A stretch of DNA of 64,000 nucleotides. It comes from Comamonadaceae bacterium (GTDB lineage: Bacteria; Pseudomonadota; Gammaproteobacteria; Burkholderiales; Burkholderiaceae_C). The DNA is taken from the NCBI GenBank assembly GCA_009996515.1, contig JAACZV010000005.1, positions 62,001 through 126,000 of the forward strand, read 5' to 3'. The position numbers were made by a program, and so were the translations under genes. Within the stretch, counting starts at the first letter, position 1; each line of letters opens with the position of its first letter. Of the stretch, positions 26,291-35,087 are shown piece after piece. Below the pieces are notes generated by a model. It saw only the letters and a program-made list of their open reading frames with translations. It searched no databases and was not told the DNA's origin.

Positions 26291-27676
26291 TCAAGCCTCG
26301 GCCCGCGGAAACCTGACCTCCACCGTCAGCCCCCGACCCCCGGCCCCGTCGAGCAGCGCCACCTTCGCGCCATGCTGGCCCGCCGCGCGTTCGACGATGG
26401 TCAGGCCCAGGCCGCTGCCATGGCATTGCTGGTCGCCCTGCAGGCGCACGAAGCGCTCGAAGACGCGCTCGCGCAGCTCGGCCGGGATGCCGGGGCCGGC
26501 GTCGCTGACCGTCAGCACGACGGCGTCGGCGGCCTCCTGCAGCGTGACGCTGACCTGGCCGCCGGTGGGCGAGTACTTGATCGCGTTGTCGACCAGGTTG
26601 TCGACCAGGCTGCACAGCGACTCGCGGTTCAGCCACATCTCGAGCTGCTCGGGCGCCTCCAGCTCCAGCTCGATGCGGCGCTTCACGGCCAGGCCGCTGG
26701 CCAGCGCGATGCGCTCGCGCACCAGGTCCACCAGGTCGTGGCGGGCCTTGCTGAGGTCCAGCGCGTCGGAGCCGGAGCGGGCCAGCGCCAGCAGCTGGTG
26801 CACCGTGTGCGTGGCGCGCTGCACGCCCAGGCGCAGGCGCTCGCGGGCCTCGTCGCGGGCGCGCATGTCGGCCTGGTCCAGCCCCTCGGCGCCCAGCTGG
26901 ATGACGGCCAGCGGCGTCTTCAGCTCGTGGGCGGCGTCGGCGAGGAACTCATGCTCGCGGTCCAGCCGCTGCTGCAGCCGCGCCATCAGCGAGTTGACGG
27001 CGTTGACCAGCGGCGCCAGCTCCACGTAGCGCGTCGCCGGCAGCGGCGTCAGGTCTTGCGCGGAGCGCGCCGAGATCTGGTCGCCGATGCGCTTGAGCGG
27101 CGCGAAGCCGAGTCGGAACAGCAGCCACAGCGGCAGCGCCAGCAGCGGCAGGCCGTAGAGCAGCGGGCGCGCGTAATAGCTCAGGCCGGCGAGGCTGAAG
27201 TGCCAGTCGCCCGGCCGCTCCTGCCAGCGCCGCACGACCAGCTCGCGCGCGTCGTCGCGCACCTCGGCATAGAGCCAGCGCTCGTCCTCGCCGGGCACGG
27301 CCTCCTGCGGCAGCACGCGGTCGCGGCCGCTGAGGTCGGGCCGCTGCTCGGTCAGCACGACGTCGCGCCGCAGCACCTGCAGCAGCCGGAACGGCGTGCG
27401 GTGGCCCTTGAGCCGCCACTCGCGCTCGCGCATGCCCTCCAGCGCCAGCAGGGCCTGCTCCAGCCGGCCGGCCTCGGCATGGGTGTCGCGGGCGCGCTCC
27501 AGCGCCAGCTCGGCCCACAGCAGGTTCTCGGCCTGGCCGTTGCGCACCTGCAGCACGCGGATGTCGATGAGCTCGCGCGCGACCAGCGCCAGCCAGCACA
27601 GGAACAGCACGGCGAACACGGCGCCCAGGCTGCGCCGGAACAGCGAGCGCGGCGCCGACGCGGCCTGCTCGCTCAC
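26291..27676 (-). CDS. Sensor histidine kinase of the chitin-locus two-component system
   Basis: Inner-membrane sensor kinase of 461 residues. TM1 is about 15-35 ([17 protein letters not shown]), followed by a ~140-residue periplasmic sensor region and TM2 ([20 protein letters not shown]). A HAMP-like stretch leads to the phosphoacceptor in [16 protein letters not shown] (H near residue 248), N-box [13 protein letters not shown]1 DAGPGIP and G2 GSGLGLTIV. The GTG start at 27676 overlaps the response regulator stop by 4 bp (GTGA). Its 3' end abuts the integron remnant. The partner response regulator precedes it. The signal is unknown; the location among TonB receptors, chitinase and hexosaminidase suggests an amino-sugar or oligosaccharide cue (inference). 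Confidence 0.93.
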   Translation of the reverse strand: MSEQAASAPRSLFRRSLGAVFAVLFLCWLALVARELIDIRVLQVRNGQAENLLWAELALERARDTHAEAGRLEQALLALEGMREREWRLKGHRTPFRLLQVLRRDVVLTEQRPDLSGRDRVLPQEAVPGEDERWLYAEVRDDARELVVRRWQERPGDWHFSLAGLSYYARPLLYGLPLLALPLWLLFRLGFAPLKRIGDQISARSAQDLTPLPATRYVELAPLVNAVNSLMARLQQRLDREHEFLADAAHELKTPLAVIQLGAEGLDQADMRARDEARERLRLGVQRATHTVHQLLALARSGSDALDLSKARHDLVDLVRERIALASGLAVKRRIELELEAPEQLEMWLNRESLCSLVDNLVDNAIKYSPTGGQVSVTLQEAADAVVLTVSDAGPGIPAELRERVFERFVRLQGDQQCHGSGLGLTIVERAAGQHGAKVALLDGAGGRGLTVEVRFPRAEA

Positions 27677-28338
27677 GCCTCGCGCTCGACCAGGTAGCCC
27701 ACGCCGCGCACGGTGCGGATATAGCCCTCGCCGATCTTGCGGCGCAGGTTGGAGATGTGCACGTCCAGGCTGCGGCCGTCCATCTGGCTGGGCGAGCGGC
27801 TTTCCAGCTGGCGGCGCGTGACGACGCGGTCGGGCAGCTTGATCAGCGTCAGCAGCAGGCAGAACTCGGTGCGCGACAGCGGCACGCGCTCCTGGCCGCG
27901 GCGCACCTCCATGCGCGGCTCGTCCAGCACCAGGTCGCGCAGCTGCCATTCGGCCTGCTGCGGCTCGCCGCCGTCGGCCTGGCTGCGGCGCGCGACGGCG
28001 CGCAGCCGCGCCAGCAGCTCGGAGCCGGCGAAGGGCTTGACGAGGTAGTCGTCGGCGCCGCCGTCCAGGCCGTCCAGCCGGTCCTCGATGGCGTCGCGCG
28101 CGGTGATGACCAGCAGCGGCAGCTTGCGGTGGTTGCGGCGCAGCGTGCGCAGCAGCTCCATGCCGTCGCCGTCGGGCAGCCCCAGGTCCATGACGACGGC
28201 GTCGAAGCCGCCTTCGGCGATCCACAGCCGCGCGTCGGCGATGCGGCGCAGCCACATCACCTCGTGGTCGGCGTTCTGCAGCAGGGCCTGCAGCGAACGC
28301 CCCAGTTCCAGATCGTCCTCGAGCAGACAGATTCGCAT
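27673..28338 (-). CDS. OmpR/QseB-type response regulator
   Basis: DNA-binding response regulator of 221 residues. The receiver domain has the acidic pocket E7-D8-D9, phospho-acceptor D51 (MDLGLPDGDG) and K101 (VKPF). The C-terminal winged helix (about 130-218) ends with the recognition region DVHISNLRRKIGEGYIRTVRG. A -10-like TAGAGT lies 7 nt before the ATG and there is no Shine-Dalgarno sequence, so a leaderless message is possible. A four-fold 11-bp-phased direct repeat lies 25 bp upstream (28364-28402), shared with the divergent TonB receptor; the same box precedes GH19 and GH20. This regulator is the best candidate to bind all three. Confidence 0.94.
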   Translation of the reverse strand: MRICLLEDDLELGRSLQALLQNADHEVMWLRRIADARLWIAEGGFDAVVMDLGLPDGDGMELLRTLRRNHRKLPLLVITARDAIEDRLDGLDGGADDYLVKPFAGSELLARLRAVARRSQADGGEPQQAEWQLRDLVLDEPRMEVRRGQERVPLSRTEFCLLLTLIKLPDRVVTRRQLESRSPSQMDGRSLDVHISNLRRKIGEGYIRTVRGVGYLVEREA

Positions 28339-28363
28339 GGCGCGGACTCTAACGCCGACCGGA

Positions 28364-28418
28364 TTAAGGGTGCCTTAACCGGCTGTTGAAGCGGCGCTTA
28401 GGCGGCCGGCCGGACAGT
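28364..28418 (+). promoter_or_regulatory. Phased direct-repeat operator and promoter, response regulator/TonB receptor 1
   Basis: TTAAG (28364), TTAAC (28375), TTGAA (28386) and TTAGG (28398) are spaced 11, 11 and 12 bp apart. A -10-like GACAGT follows 10 bp after the last repeat (28413-28418). The identical order, sequence and spacing of all five elements recurs at 31292-31346. The site lies between the divergent response regulator and TonB receptor 1, so it could serve autoregulation as well. Confidence 0.78.
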
Positions 28419-28463
28419 CGCCCCGCTTCCTTACGTTCACCACCACTCCCCGGAGACAAGTCC

Positions 28464-31184
28464 ATGCGAGAGAAGAACCCGACACGCCGGCCCGGCACCA
28501 TCGCGGCCGCCGCCCTGCTGGCGCTGAGCCTGCCGGCGCAGGCCCAGAACCCGTCCAGCGACGCCGAGCGCAAGGCGCAGAGCGACAAGAACGAGCTGCC
28601 CCAGGTCGTCGTGACGGCCACGCGCAGCAAGACCGACCTGATGAAGACGCCGGTCGCCGTGTCGGCGCTGTCGGGCGACGACCTGGTGCGCGACAACATC
28701 AAGGAGATCCGCAACCTCAGCGGCGTGGTCCCCAACGTGCAGATCGGCCTGAGCCCCTCCGACTCCGGCGTGCTGATGTCCATCCGCGGCATCAGCTCCA
28801 GCGCCTTCAGCGAGCTGGCCGACCCGGCCGTTGGCGTGCATGTGGACGGCGTCTACTCGCCGCGGCCGCAGGGCGCGCTGGCGCTGATGTTCGACGTCGA
28901 CAACGTCGAGGTGCTGCGTGGCGCCCAGGGCACGCTGTTCGGCCGCAACTCGACGGCCGGCGTCATCAACGTCAACCCCGCCAAGCCCGACTTCAAGTCC
29001 GACTACGGCTGGACCTCGCTGCAGCTGGGCAACTACAACGGCCGCCAGCTGCGCAGCGTCTACAACAAGTCCTTCGGCGACAGCTTCGCGCTGCGCGGCG
29101 CCGTGATGGTCGACAAGCGCGACGGCTTCGTGCACCAGCAGCGCGACCTGACCGACCGCGGCTACCGCGTCTCCGACGGCAAGGGCGGCTATGTGCTGAC
29201 CCCCAACGGCCATCCCGACGTCGACCAGCGCCTCAACCACGAGGTCAGCCGCGCCGACTCCTACGGCAACGCCAACCAATGGGCGGCCCGCCTCAGCGCG
29301 CGCTGGGCGCTGACGCCGACGCTGGAATGGCAGGGCGCGTTCGACCGCTTCCAGAACAACGGCGCCGGCGAGATCCTGATGCGCGACTGCAAGATGGCCG
29401 CCGGCACGCCGCAGGACTGCGGCTCCATGGGCCAGTGGGACGCCAAGATCAACACGCCGGGCAAGATCGACATGACGCTGGACAACTGGCGCAGCCTGCT
29501 GACCTGGAAGCTCGCGCCGACCGTGGACGTGCAGCTGCGCACCGCCTACTCGCTGCAGACCCGCCAGCAGATCACCGACACCGACGGCGGCCTGCACCCG
29601 GCCGAGCGCTATATCCGCGTCATCGACCCGGTCACGCTGAAGCTGGTGCCCACGCCCGGCGCGACAGCCAACCCCGTCGATGACCGCGCGACCCACACCT
29701 TCGATTCGCGCTTCAAGGCCACCGTCCACGAGCTGCAGCTCAAGCAGGAGGAGAAGAACTGGCGCTACGTCGTGGGCCTGTTCTCGCTGGCCGAGAAGAA
29801 CGCCATCGTGTTCGCGCAGAACGACATGGCCAGCGGCGACCTGAGCAACCCGACGGTGCACTACTTCGACCAGCCCGACCGGCGCGTCAGCTCGCGCGCC
29901 CTGTTCGCGCAGGGCGACCTCAAGCTCAGCCCCAAGCTCACCGCCACGCTGGGCCTGCGCCAGAGCTGGGACTCGCGCGAGGACAAGGGCGGCACGGCCA
30001 GCGAGAACTACGAGTCCGACACGGCCTGGTACTACTACGGCAAGTTCAAGCCCGGCAGCCGCCCCGGCGTGCCCTGGCACAACGGCGACGACCTGACCAT
30101 GGAGATGGCGCCCTACCAAGGCCTCAAGGGCATGCCCAACGTCGTCGTCGGCAGCGGCAAGCACAAGGCCAACTACAAGAACTTCAGCTATCGCATGGGC
30201 CTGGGCTACGAGCTGGACCGCGACCAAATGATCTACGCGTCGCTGGCGACGGCCTACCGCCCCGGCGGCTTCACCGACAAGACCGACCGCTGCAACGACC
30301 TGCCCTGCATGGACCCGGCCATGGAACCCAAGCGCGTCTACTTCCGCGACTACGACGAGGAGACGACGCGCAACTTCGAGCTGGGCTACAAGGCCAAGCT
30401 GTTCAACAAGCGGCTGGACCTGGGCGTCACGGTGTTCAACACCGACTTCCGCGGCCTGCACTACACCGACACGCAGACCTTCGGCACCTTCGTCGCGCCG
30501 CCCGGCAAGAGCTGCGCCAACTGGAGCTGGAAGGCCGTGTCCATCGGCGGCGACAACTGCGCGCTGCGCGGCTGGGTGACGACCAACATCGGCCGCTCCA
30601 CCATCCGCGGCGTCGAGGTCGACTACAAGGCGCTGCCGTGGAAGGGCGGCCTGCTGTCGGGCTATGTCTCGGTGCTGGAGTCCAAGATCAAGGAATGGGT
30701 GGCCTATGACGACGGCTGGCTGTGCGGCATGCGCACCGGCGACATCGCCTGCCCCGCGCGCCTGCCGGTGGGCCCCGGCACCGATCCCGCCACGGCGGGC
30801 CTGCGCAACGTGGACATGCGCGGCAAGTCGCTGCCGCGCTCGCCCAAGTTCTCGTACTCGGTCAACTATTCGCACGACATCGAGCTGGACAACGGCATGA
30901 CGCTGACCCCCACGCTGGGCTGGCGCTGGCAGAGCAAGATGTACCTGCGTGCGCTGAACCTGGACCACAAGAACTACGGCACGCAGCAGGACGCCTACGG
31001 CATGCTGAACGCGTCGGCCAAGCTGGCCGCCAACAGCGGCAAGTGGGACATGGAGCTGTGGGGCACCAACCTCACCAACCAGCTGGTGAAGAACTGGCTG
31101 GACAACACCCGCGCCGGCGACGGCATCGCGGCGAGCTTCAACCCGCCGCGGCAGTTCGGCGTGCGCGGCACGGTCTATTACTGA
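28464..31184 (+). CDS. TonB-dependent outer-membrane receptor 1
   Basis: Outer-membrane active transporter of 906 residues. The signal peptide is MREKNPTRR followed by PGTIAAAALLALSLPAQAQ, then a TonB-box-like region ELPQVVVTATRSKTD. The plug domain includes GVLMSIRGISSSAFSEL and EVLRGAQGTLFGRNSTAGVI, the classic receptor motif. A 22-stranded-barrel region follows, ending in VRGTVYY with an aromatic C-terminus. CGGAGA lies before the ATG at 28464. It would import a ligand larger than ~600 Da; oligosaccharides from chitin are suggested by the neighbouring GH19, NagX and GH20 genes, but iron-complex uptake cannot be excluded from sequence. Its promoter and 3' region match those of the GH19/TonB receptor 2 unit. 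Confidence 0.92.
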   Translation: MREKNPTRRPGTIAAAALLALSLPAQAQNPSSDAERKAQSDKNELPQVVVTATRSKTDLMKTPVAVSALSGDDLVRDNIKEIRNLSGVVPNVQIGLSPSDSGVLMSIRGISSSAFSELADPAVGVHVDGVYSPRPQGALALMFDVDNVEVLRGAQGTLFGRNSTAGVINVNPAKPDFKSDYGWTSLQLGNYNGRQLRSVYNKSFGDSFALRGAVMVDKRDGFVHQQRDLTDRGYRVSDGKGGYVLTPNGHPDVDQRLNHEVSRADSYGNANQWAARLSARWALTPTLEWQGAFDRFQNNGAGEILMRDCKMAAGTPQDCGSMGQWDAKINTPGKIDMTLDNWRSLLTWKLAPTVDVQLRTAYSLQTRQQITDTDGGLHPAERYIRVIDPVTLKLVPTPGATANPVDDRATHTFDSRFKATVHELQLKQEEKNWRYVVGLFSLAEKNAIVFAQNDMASGDLSNPTVHYFDQPDRRVSSRALFAQGDLKLSPKLTATLGLRQSWDSREDKGGTASENYESDTAWYYYGKFKPGSRPGVPWHNGDDLTMEMAPYQGLKGMPNVVVGSGKHKANYKNFSYRMGLGYELDRDQMIYASLATAYRPGGFTDKTDRCNDLPCMDPAMEPKRVYFRDYDEETTRNFELGYKAKLFNKRLDLGVTVFNTDFRGLHYTDTQTFGTFVAPPGKSCANWSWKAVSIGGDNCALRGWVTTNIGRSTIRGVEVDYKALPWKGGLLSGYVSVLESKIKEWVAYDDGWLCGMRTGDIACPARLPVGPGTDPATAGLRNVDMRGKSLPRSPKFSYSVNYSHDIELDNGMTLTPTLGWRWQSKMYLRALNLDHKNYGTQQDAYGMLNASAKLAANSGKWDMELWGTNLTNQLVKNWLDNTRAGDGIAASFNPPRQFGVRGTVYY

Positions 31185-31260
31185 TCGGCCCGCCGACCCA
31201 GGGGGCGCCGCCGGCGCGCCCCCCACCCCTCCTCGTGGTGGCCGTCTCCGGCCTCACTTT

Positions 31261-31289
31261 GGGCGATCCGCGAGGGTCGCCCTTTTTTT
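31261..31289 (+). terminator. Intrinsic terminator after TonB receptor 1
   Basis: Stem GGGCGATCC/GGGTCGCCC (one G-U pair) with a GCGA loop, followed by seven T residues. The upstream 3' region contains CCCCTCCTCGTGGTGGC and GTCTCC, both repeated before the terminator of TonB receptor 2. Confidence 0.92.
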
Positions 31290-31291
31290 GC

Positions 31292-31346
31292 TTAAGAGAA
31301 CGTTAACAATGCCTTGAAGCGGTACTTAGGCAGCCTGCAGGACAGT
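31292..31346 (+). promoter_or_regulatory. Phased direct-repeat operator and promoter upstream of GH19
   Basis: TTAAG (31292), TTAAC (31303), TTGAA (31314) and TTAGG (31326) at 11, 11 and 12 bp spacing, then GACAGT at 31341-31346. This copies the arrangement at 28364-28418 exactly, although the spacer bases differ (for example AGAACG against GGTGCC). It starts directly behind the terminator of TonB receptor 1, so the GH19/TonB receptor 2 unit has its own regulated promoter. Confidence 0.78.
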
Positions 31347-31379
31347 CGCGGCCAGTCTTTGCTCCCCTGCCGTCCGCGC

Positions 31380-32075
31380 ATGTCTCCCGTCTCCCGCCTC
31401 AGCCTTGCCCTGTCCCTGCTGCCCGTCCTTGCCCATGCAGGCGACGCGGCCTTCATCCCCAGCCGGGAGCAGTTCAGCCTGCTCTTCCCCGACCGCATCG
31501 CGTTCTACAGCTACGAGGGCTTCGTCGCCGCGGTGCGCGAGACGCCGGGCTTCGCCACGCAGGGCAGCGAGCAGCACAAGCGCCAGGAGATGGCCGCCTT
31601 CCTGGCGCAGATCTCGCACGAGTCCGACCAGCTGCGCGCGCAGCGCGAGTACCGCCGCGAGAACTGGGACAAGTACTGCAACGAGTCCTGGGCTCCGGGC
31701 TGCGCGCCGGGCCGGCAGTACTACGGGCGCGGGCCCATCCAGCTGAGCTGGAACTACCAGTACAAGCGCGCGGGCGACTACCTCGGCATCGACCTGTGGA
31801 GCGACCCCGACCGCGTCGCGCTCGACTCCACCGTCGCCTGGCGCACCGCGCTCTGGTACTGGATGACGCAGCCGGGCGACTCCAGCGCCTCCTCGCACAT
31901 GGCCTTGCGCGCCGGCGCCGGCTTCGGCGCCACGACGCGCGCCATCAACGGCCCCATCGAGTGCGACAAGCCCGACGACCCCGACCAGCAGCGCAAGCAA
32001 AAGCGCCGCATCGATTTCTACAAAACCGCCAGCGAACTGTTCGGCGTCCCCGTTCTGCACCCGCTCGGGTGCTGA
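31380..32075 (+). CDS. Secreted GH19 chitinase
   Basis: Glycoside hydrolase family 19 enzyme of 231 residues that would cut internal beta-1,4 bonds of chitin. A signal peptide (MSPVSRLSLALSLLPVLAHA) leads to the mature start GDAAF. Catalytic glutamates are expected at E81 in QISHESD and in the stretch EYRREN (90-95). The family signature YYGRGPIQLSWNYQY covers residues 114-128, and WYWMT plus RAINGPIEC follow. There is no chitin-binding domain. The in-frame TTG at 31314 is rejected because it lies in the operator; ATG 31380 gives a clean signal peptide. TonB receptor 2 follows 27 bp later, so chitin fragments made outside could be taken up by the co-expressed receptor. Confidence 0.92.
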   Translation: MSPVSRLSLALSLLPVLAHAGDAAFIPSREQFSLLFPDRIAFYSYEGFVAAVRETPGFATQGSEQHKRQEMAAFLAQISHESDQLRAQREYRRENWDKYCNESWAPGCAPGRQYYGRGPIQLSWNYQYKRAGDYLGIDLWSDPDRVALDSTVAWRTALWYWMTQPGDSSASSHMALRAGAGFGATTRAINGPIECDKPDDPDQQRKQKRRIDFYKTASELFGVPVLHPLGC

Positions 32076-32102
32076 GATCCCCTGCAACCCCGGAGACAAA
32101 CC

Positions 32103-34988
32103 ATGAGGAAGAACAAGATCCACCATCCGTCCAGCATCGCGGCCGCCGCGCTGCTGGCGCTGAGCCTGCCCGCGCAGGCCCAGCAAACGCCCAAGCCGGC
32201 CGATGACAAGGGCAACAAGCTGGACACCGTCGTCGTCACCGGCATCCGCGCCAGCATGCAGAAGGCGCTGGAGGCCAAGCGCAACGCCGACGCCATCGTC
32301 GACGTCATCACCGCCGAGGACGTGGGCAAGTTCCCGGCCACCAACGTCGCCGAGGCCATCACCGCCATCCCCGGCGTGACCATAGACAAAGCCTTCGGCC
32401 AGGGCGAGAAGGTCTCCATCCTGGGCACCGACCCGGCGCTCAACCGCACGCTGCTGAACGGCCAGGCCATCGCGTCGGGCGACTGGTTCTTCTCCGAGCA
32501 GCAGGGCCGCACCTTCAACTACACGCTGCTGGCGCCGCAGATCGTCAACAAGGTCGAGGTCTACAAGTCGCCCGAGGCCTGGCTGGACGAGGGCTCCATC
32601 GGCGGCACCGTCAACATCTCCACGCGCAAGCCGCTGGAGCTCAAGGGCCTGACGCTGGCCGGCTCGGTCAGCACCCTCTACAACGACCGCACCAAGAGCA
32701 GCAAGCCCACGCTGTCCGGCATGTTCGGCTGGAAGAACGAGGCCAACAGCTTCGGCGTGCTGATGTCGGTGCAGCGTGCCGAGGAGCAGATCCGCCGCGA
32801 CGGCGTCGAGTCCTACGGCACCGTGCTCGGCAAGGACTACATCAACGGCAAGAACGGCTCGCCCAACTCGGTCACGACCACCACCACCGACTGGTCGCAG
32901 AACCCGCCCGCCACCATGCCGCCCAGCTGCGTCGGCGCCTGCAAGACGACGCTGCTGGCCAATCCGAACGCGATCGCGCCCAACTCCATCAGCGCCCATT
33001 ACTTCGACCAGACGCGCAAGCGCGACACGCTGTCGCTGGCGCTGCAGGCCCGGCCGGTCAAGGAGATGGACGTCGAGTTCAACCTGCTGAAGATCAAGGC
33101 CAACTACGACAACCTGACGCACGCGATGTTCGCGTTCAACGGCAACCCCTGGAACTCGCTGAACGCGCTGACGGGGCTGACGGTCGACGGCGGCGTCATC
33201 ACCCAGGCCTCGTTCCGCAACGGCCTGACCGTCTACGACCTGATCAACCGCCGCGCCAAGGTCGACACCGACTCCTACGACCTCAAGCTGGGCTGGAAGG
33301 AAGACCGCTGGTCCGCCTCGGTCCACGCCGGCTATTCCAAGGCCAACGGCGGCACCGACCGCCAGGTGTTCGGCGAGTTCCTCGGCAAGGCCAACTACAG
33401 CTATGACCTGACCGGCTCCATGCCGCAGCTGACCTTCACCGGCTACCAGACCGCGCCCATCAGCGACATCGCCTCGCACATGGCGCCGGCCAAGCCGGGC
33501 AGCCCGATGACCGACCCCAACGGCTTCCGCCTGGACGGCGGTGGCCCCTGCGCCCCGCTGCCGCAAGGCGGCTGCGGCTGGCACACCGACGCGCCCAACG
33601 CCAACAACTGGAGCACGGGCTGGGGCGGCAACATCGTCGCCAAGCCCACGCGCGACCAGGAGCGCTTCTTCCAGGCCGACTTCGCCGTCAAGTTCGACGC
33701 CCCCATCTACCAGGTCCGCTGGGGCTTCAAGCATCGCGAGCACGAGACCGGCCAGACCATGGCCGGCGTGTCGCTGGCGTCCATCAAGGGCTACGGCGAT
33801 CTGCAGGCCTCGCAGTTCAGCCCGCACTCGGTGCCGAGCAACTACCTGGCCGGCTTCGGCAATGTCGGCGACCTGAGCAAGCGCTTCATGATCGACGGCT
33901 GGGCGCTGGCCGACTACATCAACAGCGGCAAGTGGCTGGCGCCCTGGCAGACCATGCCCACGCCCAGCACCTTCGCCGACCCCTCCTATGCGTCCAACAC
34001 CTGGACCGTGAAGGAGAGCGTCGACGCCGGCTATGTGCAGGGTGACTTCAGCCACGACAAGCTGCGCGGCAACGTCGGCCTGCGCCTGGTGCGCACCGAG
34101 TCCGACAGCCTGGGCTGGGCCTGCCTGGTCAACGTCAGCCCCTGCCCGGCGGACAAGTACGGCCCGACCAGCTTCAAGAAGGCCTATACCAACGCGCTGC
34201 CCAACCTGAACGTGGTCTATGACCTGAACGACAAGCTGGTGCTGCGCGGCTCGCTGGCCAAGGTCATGTCGCGCCCCAACTACGGCGACATGTCCAGCTA
34301 TCTGTGGATAGGCGATGCGACGCTGACCGGCGGCGGCGGCAACCCCAACCTGGCGCCCTACAAGTCCACCAACCTGGACTTCTCGGCCGAGTGGTATTTC
34401 GCCAAGAACGCCATCCTGGCCGGCACGGTCTTCCACAAGCGCGTCAACGACTATGTGCTGACGACGACGACCAAGGAGATCCACTACAACCAGAACCAGC
34501 AGCAGAACGCCGAGTACGCGATCTCGCGCCCCAACAACGCCGGCAGCGCCACCATCCAGGGCGCGTCGCTGGCCTTCCAGGCCAACGTCGGCCTGGGCTT
34601 TGGCGTGCAGACCAACTACACCTATGCCGACGCCAAGGCCGCGGCCGGCGCCCGCCTGCCGTTCAACTCCAAGCACCAGGTCACGTTCAGCCCCTACTTC
34701 GAGAACGACCGCTGGAGCGCGCGTGCCACCTACTCCTGGCGTTCCAAGTACTACACCCAGGCCGACCGCGGCAACTTCCTCGTCACCGACGGGCAGAAGG
34801 GGCTGGATGCCAGCGTCAACGTCAAGCTGACCGAGAAGCTGACGCTGGGTCTGGACGGCATGAACCTGCTGGACAGCGAGTACCGCTCCTACGCCGAGGT
34901 GCCGGGCGTGAGCAACACCGAGAAGCTGGTGCGCGGCATCTACCGCACGGGGCGGCGCTACATGGCCTCGCTGCGCTACAACTACTGA
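32103..34988 (+). CDS. TonB-dependent outer-membrane receptor 2 (oligosaccharide type)
   Basis: Outer-membrane receptor of 961 residues in the Xanthomonas/Caulobacter-type TonB family (TIGR01782-like), many of which take up plant or chitin oligosaccharides. After the signal peptide (ending LALSLPAQAQQ) come KLDTVVVTGIRASMQKALEA, and KRNADAIVDVITAEDVGKFP, the characteristic start of this family, then plug motifs EVYKSPEAWLDEGSIGGTVN. The barrel includes GNPNLAPYKSTNLD and ends RRYMASLRYNY with aromatic C-terminus. The first 30 residues are nearly identical to those of receptor 1, although the plugs differ, so the leaders were probably exchanged or duplicated. Cotranscribed with GH19 (27-bp gap). 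Confidence 0.94.
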   Translation: MRKNKIHHPSSIAAAALLALSLPAQAQQTPKPADDKGNKLDTVVVTGIRASMQKALEAKRNADAIVDVITAEDVGKFPATNVAEAITAIPGVTIDKAFGQGEKVSILGTDPALNRTLLNGQAIASGDWFFSEQQGRTFNYTLLAPQIVNKVEVYKSPEAWLDEGSIGGTVNISTRKPLELKGLTLAGSVSTLYNDRTKSSKPTLSGMFGWKNEANSFGVLMSVQRAEEQIRRDGVESYGTVLGKDYINGKNGSPNSVTTTTTDWSQNPPATMPPSCVGACKTTLLANPNAIAPNSISAHYFDQTRKRDTLSLALQARPVKEMDVEFNLLKIKANYDNLTHAMFAFNGNPWNSLNALTGLTVDGGVITQASFRNGLTVYDLINRRAKVDTDSYDLKLGWKEDRWSASVHAGYSKANGGTDRQVFGEFLGKANYSYDLTGSMPQLTFTGYQTAPISDIASHMAPAKPGSPMTDPNGFRLDGGGPCAPLPQGGCGWHTDAPNANNWSTGWGGNIVAKPTRDQERFFQADFAVKFDAPIYQVRWGFKHREHETGQTMAGVSLASIKGYGDLQASQFSPHSVPSNYLAGFGNVGDLSKRFMIDGWALADYINSGKWLAPWQTMPTPSTFADPSYASNTWTVKESVDAGYVQGDFSHDKLRGNVGLRLVRTESDSLGWACLVNVSPCPADKYGPTSFKKAYTNALPNLNVVYDLNDKLVLRGSLAKVMSRPNYGDMSSYLWIGDATLTGGGGNPNLAPYKSTNLDFSAEWYFAKNAILAGTVFHKRVNDYVLTTTTKEIHYNQNQQQNAEYAISRPNNAGSATIQGASLAFQANVGLGFGVQTNYTYADAKAAAGARLPFNSKHQVTFSPYFENDRWSARATYSWRSKYYTQADRGNFLVTDGQKGLDASVNVKLTEKLTLGLDGMNLLDSEYRSYAEVPGVSNTEKLVRGIYRTGRRYMASLRYNY

Positions 34989-35040
34989 GGTGGGCGTCCA
35001 CTAACCCCTCCTCGTGGTGGCAGTCTCCTGCTGCTGTTTG

Positions 35041-35069
35041 GGCGGCCCTTTGCGGGGCCGCCCTTTTTT
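35041..35069 (+). terminator. Intrinsic terminator after TonB receptor 2
   Basis: Stem GGCGGCCC/GGGCCGCC with a TTTGCG loop and a tail of six T residues (35064-35069). It ends 18 bp before the nagX ATG, so nagX either is expressed by read-through or has a promoter within the terminator region. Confidence 0.92.
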
Positions 35070-35087
35070 ACCATCCAAGCCCGCACC

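Noticed and set aside
26212-27029. Continuation of the intI frame for another ~270 codons
   Set aside because: Likeness to integrases stops near 26211; the rest is antisense to the histidine kinase gene.
28437-34676. Antisense frames of more than 900 codons opposite the two TonB receptor genes
   Set aside because: Their composition (Val/Ala/Gly/His repeats) mirrors the receptor codons; there is no ribosome site and no domain.
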